Below are positions 34,352 through 39,163 of a DNA stretch of 39,163 nucleotides, in pieces. A program made the translations under genes and the position numbers. The stretch's first letter is position 1. Each line of letters begins with the position of its first letter. The DNA lies in NCBI GenBank assembly GCA_017449925.1, contig JAFSYO010000090.1:1-39163 (forward strand), in the 5' to 3' direction. The notes under the pieces are model-generated. The model worked only from the letters and a program-made list of their open reading frames with translations. It was not told where the DNA came from and did no database searches. This stretch comes from Stomatobaculum sp. GTDB lineage: Bacteria > Bacillota_A > Clostridia > Lachnospirales > Lachnospiraceae.

Positions 34352-34939
34352 ATGGAACGGAGTGCTGTTTTCAGAGTGCAAAAAAGAGTGGCAGTGCTTC
34401 TTGCTGCAGCGGTCATGACGGCAGCTGCCGCGTCCACGGCTTTCGCCGGGGCGTGGACAGCCCGTTCGCCGGAGGGACAGGTGACAGGGAAGACCTATTA
34501 TGTCGGTGACAACGGATCCTATGTTCGCACTGCCTGGGTCTTTGTGAATGATGTCTGGTACTGGCTGCAGGGGGACGGAAGCCTTCCGTCTGCCTACGGT
34601 ATCTCTTCCGACGGATATATTTTCAATGAGAAAGGCATCTATGTGCCGAGCATCACCGGACAGGCGGGACATTACTGGGACCAGACTCTGTATCCTGCCG
34701 GCGGCACGGCGGCCGGTTCGGCAGTCAGCAGCGGAGGATATTCGAATCCGGTGAGCGCCTCCGGCAGTTCCGGTGCGGCCGCTTCCTCCGGACAGATACA
34801 GGGAGTGTCGTACAATCCGCCCTCTTATTCCTATACGCAGAGAGGGCCGGGAGGCTATCATTCAGGGGGCGGCTACGGCGGCTACAAGCCTTCGAATTAC
34901 GGTCCCGGCGCGGGCTATGTCAGCGATCCGCACCAGTGA
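34352..34939 (+). CDS. Small secreted protein with Gly/Tyr-rich C-terminus
   Basis: A 195-residue protein I cannot place in a named family. Residues about 1-32 are a signal peptide ending in STAFAGAW. Residues about 42-100 hold an aromatic-rich unit (YVRTAWVFVNDVWYWLQ) that resembles a single glucan- or choline-binding type repeat. The C-terminal half is Ser/Gly-rich, then Gly/Tyr/Pro-rich (GGYHSGGGYGGYKPSNYG), with no sorting signal or membrane anchor. It is likely exported and wall-associated or released. GGGAGG precedes the ATG. A DJ-1-type gene follows within 33 bases. Confidence 0.72.
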   Translation: MERSAVFRVQKRVAVLLAAAVMTAAAASTAFAGAWTARSPEGQVTGKTYYVGDNGSYVRTAWVFVNDVWYWLQGDGSLPSAYGISSDGYIFNEKGIYVPSITGQAGHYWDQTLYPAGGTAAGSAVSSGGYSNPVSASGSSGAAASSGQIQGVSYNPPSYSYTQRGPGGYHSGGGYGGYKPSNYGPGAGYVSDPHQ

Positions 34940-34971
34940 AACAAATATCACAAGAAGCAAAGGAGAAGAAA

Positions 34972-35538
34972 ATGGCAAAAGTGAGCGCGTTCCTGGCGAC
35001 AGGACTGGAAGAAGTGGAGTGCCTTTCCGTGGTGGATCTTTTAAGAAGGGCGGGAGTGGAAGTGCAGATGGTGTCCTGCAGCGGAGACAAAGTGGTCACA
35101 GGATCCCACGATATTTCCATCGTGACAGATGTGCTGCTGGAGGATGCGGTTTTTTCCGACAGCGATGTGATCTTCCTGCCGGGCGGTGTTCCCGGCGTTC
35201 CGAACCTCACGGCGAACCCGCTGGTTGCCCGGGCCATCCGGAACCAGGCAGCTGCCGGCAAGCGCCTTGCGGCGATCTGTGCGGCCCCCAGCATCCTTGG
35301 CAAACTGGGCCTCTTTGCCCACCAGAAATTCACCTGCTATCCCGGATGGCAGAACGGCATCGACGGTGTGGACGGCGCCCGCTGGACTGGAGAAGGCGTT
35401 CGGACAGAAGGCCTGATCACCACCGGACGGGGTCTTGGCTTTGCCATTGACATGGGCCTGGAGCTGATCCGGATCCTCGTGAATGAGGAGACCGCCGACA
35501 AGATCATGACCGGGATCCAGCATCCGGATACGATCTGA
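34972..35538 (+). CDS. DJ-1/PfpI family protein
   Basis: A 188-residue protein with the DJ-1 class pattern: Glu14 in TGLEEVECLS, LPGGVPG (69-75) and the nucleophile Cys103 in LAAICAAPSILG. The length and motif spacing match YajL/DJ-1 proteins, which act on glyoxal-type or oxidative damage; activities reported for the family differ, so the reaction is not assigned. AAGGAG lies six bases before the ATG at 34972. A GTG at 34936 overlapping the upstream stop is less likely. Confidence 0.9.
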   Translation: MAKVSAFLATGLEEVECLSVVDLLRRAGVEVQMVSCSGDKVVTGSHDISIVTDVLLEDAVFSDSDVIFLPGGVPGVPNLTANPLVARAIRNQAAAGKRLAAICAAPSILGKLGLFAHQKFTCYPGWQNGIDGVDGARWTGEGVRTEGLITTGRGLGFAIDMGLELIRILVNEETADKIMTGIQHPDTI

Positions 35539-35661
35539 AGCCCGCGGGAGAACGGTGTTGTTTTGCCCGCGATCAAGAAGCTTTATTAATGTGGCTGGAA
35601 AGCGGTGTCGGGAAGAAGGACGGGCGTTTTTTCACATTTTTGATTTTTCCGTACCCCATAT

Positions 35662-35695
35662 AAGCAGAAAAACCTCGGTTTTTCTGCTTTTTTTT
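35662..35695 (+). terminator. Terminator after the DJ-1/PfpI gene
   Basis: A 13-bp perfect stem (35662-35674 with 35677-35689) around a very short loop is followed by T-run 35688-35695. It ends the plus-strand secreted protein/DJ-1 transcript. Confidence 0.88.
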
Positions 35696-35734
35696 ATGGT
35701 TTTACCTGTGAAATGGGCGTTTTTTGACAATTAA

Positions 35735-35782
35735 AGAAAATCCGTACCCTTGTTTTATAAAAAACAGGGGTACGGATTTTCT
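35735..35782 (-). terminator. Long hairpin terminator of the 5-oxoproline operon
   Basis: A 22-bp stem (35735-35756 with 35761-35782, a single wobble pair) closes an ATAA loop, 26 bases beyond the stop of the DUF1445 gene. Read on the minus strand it runs into TTTCTTTAA, so termination there is likely. Confidence 0.82.
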
Positions 35783-35807
35783 GAAACAAGCCCATAACGC
35801 CCGCCGG

Positions 35808-36638
35808 TTATTTCTGCTTCTTCGACTCAAGATAGTCGTTCAGCTCGGAATTGAGGATGTCCGTGATGAACATGTGGCCGGGAGCATGGGTGATGACGAT
35901 GGGCGGCTTCGCGTTCTCGACGGCTGCCTGGGGCGTCACGCCGCAGGGCCAGAAGGCCAGGATCTCGCCGGGATAGATGTCGACTGCATCGCCGTAATCG
36001 GGCTTCATGGCGTCCTTGACGCCGATCTCATCCAGCTTGTCCACCGGTCCCATCCAGACGGGCGCGCCGTGGACGTTAGGCATCTTCACGGTGATGTCAT
36101 AGGCCTTCTGGGCGTTTTCCGGCGTCATGGGACGCATGGAGCAGACCATGGGGCCGGAGAAAGGACCTGCCGGGGTCGTCTGGATGCCGACCTTGAACAT
36201 CGGCACATTTCTTCCCTGGCTGATGTGGCGCACATCGATGCCTTCGCGGATCAGAGCCTCTTCGAAGGAGAAGGAGCAGCCGATCAGGAAGCCGACATAG
36301 CCATCCTTCCAGTACTCGCTGGCATCTGTGATTTCTTTTGTGAAGACGCCGTTCTCATAGATGCGGTAGCGGGGGATATCGGTGCAGATGTTCGCGCCTT
36401 CGCCCATGTCATGCGTATCCGGGGTCCCCTTGATGATCTCAAGGATGGGGCAGGGGAAGGGGTTCAGCTTTGCGAACTCTTCAAAATCGGCCGCGTATTC
36501 CGGAGGAAGGATCACCAGGTTTGCCTGGGCATACCCTGCACACATTCCTGCGGTCGGAAAATCGATCTTTCCTTCGCGGATCAGAGCTCTGACTTCCGAG
36601 GGTTTCATGTTGATGTACGGGGTAATATCAAATGCCAT
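35808..36638 (-). CDS. DUF1445 putative hydro-lyase (YcsI-like, D-glutamate cyclase family)
   Basis: A 276-residue protein of the DUF1445/YcsI group. Typical segments are GMCAGYAQANLVILP, CTDIPRYRIY, FLIGCSFSFEEAL, GPMVCSMRPM and ITHAPGHMFITD. In B. subtilis ycsI sits with the kipI-kipA genes, and a mammalian relative is D-glutamate cyclase, which opens 5-oxo-D-proline. A role with 5-oxoproline here would fit its pxpB and pxpC neighbours (inference). AAGGAGA lies before the ATG. It is the last gene of the operon. Confidence 0.88.
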   Translation of the reverse strand: MAFDITPYINMKPSEVRALIREGKIDFPTAGMCAGYAQANLVILPPEYAADFEEFAKLNPFPCPILEIIKGTPDTHDMGEGANICTDIPRYRIYENGVFTKEITDASEYWKDGYVGFLIGCSFSFEEALIREGIDVRHISQGRNVPMFKVGIQTTPAGPFSGPMVCSMRPMTPENAQKAYDITVKMPNVHGAPVWMGPVDKLDEIGVKDAMKPDYGDAVDIYPGEILAFWPCGVTPQAAVENAKPPIVITHAPGHMFITDILNSELNDYLESKKQK

Positions 36639-36708
36639 AAATTCTCCTTTCGTTAAAACAATCTGATACAGTTGCTTTTTCGGACATCAGATGTCCTTGG
36701 GCGGAAGA

Positions 36709-37674
36709 TTAGTGTTCGAACGCGTATTTGAAGACCTTCAGGGCGCCGCGTTCCGCGATCAAAGCTTCCTGGGCAGCGGCTATACCGATCTTCTCAAAAC
36801 GGACTTTGTCGCCGGCCTTCAGCTGGGCCAGAATGCGGAAGTCCGCAGTCATGATCGTGCCGATCTTTGTGTATCCGCCGGTGGTCTGGCGGTCCGCCAG
36901 CATAATGATGGGTTTTCCTGCGGAGGGAACCTGGACCGCGCCGAAGGCGATACCGTCGGAGATGATGTCGCCGCCGTTCACATGGGCGATCTCCGGACCT
37001 TCCAGACGGCATCCCATGCGGTCAAATTCGGGGGTTACAGTGTAAGTCTCAGAGAGGAAGGTCTTGATGCCTTCTTCCGTGAACATATCGTCCTGGGGTC
37101 CCATGATGACATGGAGAGTGTAGACGTCCCTCGGGACGAACTCCGGAAGCATGCTCCGCTTGTCCAGATTGAACAGTTCTGCTTTAGGATCGCGGAATCC
37201 GATGGAGTCGCCCTTTTCCAGTTTCCGTCCGTTGAAGCCGCCGATCTTCGCCTTCATGTAGGTGGAGCGGCTTCCCATGACTTCCGGGATATCCAGTCCG
37301 CCCGCAAAAGCGATGTAGGCGCGGCAGCCGGAGCGGAGTCCCGAGAAGCGCAGAGTCTGTCCCGCATTCACTCTGAAGGCGCAGTAAGTCTTGACAGGCT
37401 GGCCGTCCAGAGTGGGCCCGAGGTTTCCGCCGGTGATGGCGATGATGGTAGTCTCTTCGAATTTCAGCTGGGGACCCAGCATGGTGCACTCCAGTACTGC
37501 CTCACCTTCCGGATTGCCCACCAGAATGTTGGCGAAACGCATGGCCCGGGGATCCATGGCGCCGGAGACGGAGACGCCGAACTGCTGGTATCCGATGCGG
37601 CCGAAATCCTGCACGGTGGTCAGGACGCCGGGATTAAGAACGGTGAAGCCTTTCTTGCCGCTGTTCTCCATCAC
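36709..37674 (-). CDS. pxpC: 5-oxoprolinase subunit C (KipA/biotin-dependent carboxyltransferase family)
   Basis: A 321-residue protein with the KipA/AHS2 pattern: NPGVLTTVQDFGRIGYQQFG at the start, GAMDPRAMRFAN, AYIAFAGGLDIP, GSRSTY and LADRQTTGGYTKIG near the C-terminus. PxpABC hydrolyses 5-oxoproline to glutamate with ATP; PxpC and PxpB form the kinase-like part. AAGGAGG precedes the ATG, and the start overlaps the pxpB stop by four bases. Confidence 0.93.
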   Translation of the reverse strand: MMENSGKKGFTVLNPGVLTTVQDFGRIGYQQFGVSVSGAMDPRAMRFANILVGNPEGEAVLECTMLGPQLKFEETTIIAITGGNLGPTLDGQPVKTYCAFRVNAGQTLRFSGLRSGCRAYIAFAGGLDIPEVMGSRSTYMKAKIGGFNGRKLEKGDSIGFRDPKAELFNLDKRSMLPEFVPRDVYTLHVIMGPQDDMFTEEGIKTFLSETYTVTPEFDRMGCRLEGPEIAHVNGGDIISDGIAFGAVQVPSAGKPIIMLADRQTTGGYTKIGTIMTADFRILAQLKAGDKVRFEKIGIAAAQEALIAERGALKVFKYAFEH

Positions 37675-38423
37675 TTCGCCTCCTTTCCGTATTTCGCCGG
37701 ATCATAGGGGTATTTTTTGCACTTGTATCCTGCGCCGGCTTCTTCCGCAGCGATCCGGTCGTATTCCGCCTGGTCGATGGCGCAGAACTTTATATACTGT
37801 CCTGCCTGCGGGAGAATAGGGGTCTCGCGGTCCGGATCATACATGCGGACCGGGGTGCGGCCGATGAGCTGCCATCCGCCGGGGGAGTCGATGGGGTACA
37901 CACCGGTCTGCTTTCCGGCGATGCCTACGGAACCGGCGGGGATCTTCACCCTGGGCTGTTTCAGTCTCGGGGTCTCGATCTTGCCGCTCATGCCGCCGAG
38001 GTAGGTGAAACCGGGAGTGAATCCCAGCATGTAGATCAGGTACGGGACGGAGGTGTGGATCTTGATGACCTCGTCCTCCGGGATTCCGGCGTGCTCTGCG
38101 ACAAAGGGAAGGTCAGGACCCATCTCCCCGCCGTACAGCACCGGGATCTCCAGCACTTCGCTGGGCGGCAGCTCCGCGGTGTCCAGCTTTGCTGTCAGTT
38201 TCTTCAGGTTCGATACAAGACGCTGGTAAGAGATGACCTCCGGGTCATAATGGATCATCAGGGAGCGGTAGGTGGGCACTGTCTCCACGATGCCCGGGAT
38301 GCCGCTCTGTCCAAGCAGAATGTTAAAGGCGCGGATCTCTGTGTTGATCTTTTCGCTGATCTCGTTTCCGAATTCAGCGCACAGGGAAGTATCGCCTGTC
38401 AGCAGAAAACGTACGTCAGCCAT
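37671..38423 (-). CDS. pxpB: 5-oxoprolinase subunit B (KipI/AHS1 family)
   Basis: A 250-residue protein of the KipI family: GIVETVPTYRSLMIHYDP in the N-terminal domain, then the cyclophilin-like domain with MLGFTPGFTYLGG, PRVKIPAGSVGIAGKQTG, YPIDSPGGWQLIG and RTP. In B. subtilis KipI also inhibits the sporulation kinase KinA, so the enzyme role is the conservative call. AAAGGAAAGGA precedes the ATG. It follows the transporter gene by 15 bases. Confidence 0.93.
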   Translation of the reverse strand: MADVRFLLTGDTSLCAEFGNEISEKINTEIRAFNILLGQSGIPGIVETVPTYRSLMIHYDPEVISYQRLVSNLKKLTAKLDTAELPPSEVLEIPVLYGGEMGPDLPFVAEHAGIPEDEVIKIHTSVPYLIYMLGFTPGFTYLGGMSGKIETPRLKQPRVKIPAGSVGIAGKQTGVYPIDSPGGWQLIGRTPVRMYDPDRETPILPQAGQYIKFCAIDQAEYDRIAAEEAGAGYKCKKYPYDPAKYGKEAK

Positions 38424-38438
38424 GTAGAGTCCTTTCCT

Positions 38439-39163
38439 TTAGACGAAGAGGTTTTTAAGGTTCGGCAGGGTAGTAATGGCGATATAGCCGGCAATGATGA
38501 CCACGATCCATCCAAGAATCTGGAGGACAGCGGGGTGTTCATACTTATCGCCGACGATCTTCTTATTCTTGCAGGCAAGCAGGATGCAGGCAAGGGACAG
38601 CGGAAGGATGATTCCGTTCAGTGCTCCAGCCAGCACCAGAAGCTTCGCCGCAGCGCCTTTGGAATTTCCGAAAATGGTCATGACCAGGGAGGAGAAGGCG
38701 ATGAATCCGATGATCCAGTAGTTTTCGTTTTCTTCAATGGAGTGATGGAAAGTCTTCAGGAAGGAAACTGAAGTATATGCCGCGCCGATAACGGAGGTCA
38801 CAGAGGCGCAGAGGATCACGAGGCCGGCGAAACGATAGGCCATATTGCCCGCACCCACAAGGAAAGCATAGGCGGCGGGGTTGTTGATTCCGTTGTACTC
38901 CGGAACGCCGGGGATGCCTGCGTTGGCGGAAGGATCGGCAAGGTTGATGCCGGCATACTTGGTAACAACGCCGAGGATCGCCAGGAACAGAAGGACACGG
39001 ACGATCGCTGCGATGATGATGCCCATGACGGAGCTCCGCTGGGCCTGATCCAGATGTTCTTCACCGGTGACGCCGGCGTCGATCAGACGGTGAGCACCGG
39101 AGAAAGTGATATAGCCGCCGACAGTGCCTCCCAGCAGGGTAAGGATCGCGGGGACTGTGGCCG
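38439..39163 (-). CDS. NRAMP-family transporter, C-terminal part (YcsG-like; start outside the window)
   Basis: The frame is open to the window edge, giving about 241 C-terminal residues and no start codon. About six membrane helices are visible, with the segment GGTVGGYITFSGAHRLID near the left end, typical of the YcsG branch of NRAMP-like proteins that travels with pxp genes. Members near pxp operons may move something other than metal ions; the canonical metal-binding helix 1 lies outside the window. It leads the operon as seen here, with pxpB 15 bases downstream. Neither its start nor pxpA can be seen. Confidence 0.85.
   Translation of the reverse strand, partial: ATVPAILTLLGGTVGGYITFSGAHRLIDAGVTGEEHLDQAQRSSVMGIIIAAIVRVLLFLAILGVVTKYAGINLADPSANAGIPGVPEYNGINNPAAYAFLVGAGNMAYRFAGLVILCASVTSVIGAAYTSVSFLKTFHHSIEENENYWIIGFIAFSSLVMTIFGNSKGAAAKLLVLAGALNGIILPLSLACILLACKNKKIVGDKYEHPAVLQILGWIVVIIAGYIAITTLPNLKNLFV

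Larger units (their letters stand above)
35539..35807. other. Non-coding gap between convergent transcription units
   Basis: About 270 bases without a gene. It holds two strong hairpin terminators, listed separately. CCGTACCC occurs twice on the plus strand (in 35649-35657 and in 35742-35749) and once inverted (35768-35775), so alternative pairings are possible. Inverted arms CGCGGG and CCCGCG lie just after the DJ-1 stop. Nothing else is recognised. Confidence 0.5.

Noticed and set aside
36691..37707. 338-codon plus-strand open frame opposite pxpC
   Set aside because: It covers a gene with clear family motifs on the minus strand and shows no recognisable domain.

Overview
The window reads as chromosomal DNA of a moderately high-GC Clostridia, most likely a Lachnospiraceae gut anaerobe. 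The reasons are the gene order ispF-cysS-mrnC-rlmB, lipoprotein substrate-binding proteins with Ala/Thr/Glu-rich linkers, a two-iron superoxide reductase, strong AGGAGG ribosome sites and many ATGA start/stop overlaps. I see no insertion sequence, prophage, CRISPR array or integrase. The species assignment is inference.

Left part (1-7.1 kb). A truncated transporter lipoprotein gene points left. Divergent from it is a tightly overlapped trio: substrate-binding lipoprotein, YesM-type histidine kinase and AraC-type response regulator. The trio resembles HptARS/PgtCBA-type sensing systems. An M20 amidohydrolase, a DUF308 membrane protein and a DegV protein follow.

7.0-14.9 kb. A TetR-family gene faces a long plus-strand run. 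The run opens with two small proteins that look like reduced relatives of the two subunits of indolepyruvate:ferredoxin oxidoreductase (IorA/IorB), with no thiamine-diphosphate domain. Then come an RlmI-like rRNA methyltransferase, hisH, hisF, ung, a divergent uppP, a CPBP protease and a family 2 glycosyltransferase. A two-way terminator and an elongator tRNA-Met on the minus strand close the block.

15.1-19.7 kb. Housekeeping genes: a diacylglycerol kinase-like lipid kinase, ispF, cysS, mrnC, rlmB and a PsiE-like membrane protein.

19.8-27.3 kb. A minus-strand pair (MMPL exporter plus a large secreted helical protein) is divergent from a trkA-trkH potassium uptake operon across an AT-rich promoter region.

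27.4-32.9 kb. A complete BMP-type nucleoside ABC transporter: lipoprotein, strong terminator, internal promoter with a 12-bp palindrome over the predicted start site, double ATPase, and two permeases. A superoxide reductase gene follows.

32.9-39.2 kb. A CapA-type lipoprotein (minus), a small secreted Gly/Tyr-rich protein and a DJ-1/PfpI protein (plus), two strong terminators, and a minus-strand 5-oxoproline operon (NRAMP-family transporter, pxpB, pxpC, DUF1445). The pxp operon matches the gene content of the Bacillus subtilis ycsFGI-kipIA region, but pxpA is not inside the window.

The most unusual items are the reduced IorA/IorB pair with its TetR regulator, the sensor trio, the MMPL/helical-protein pair and the regulated-looking junction inside the nucleoside transporter operon.
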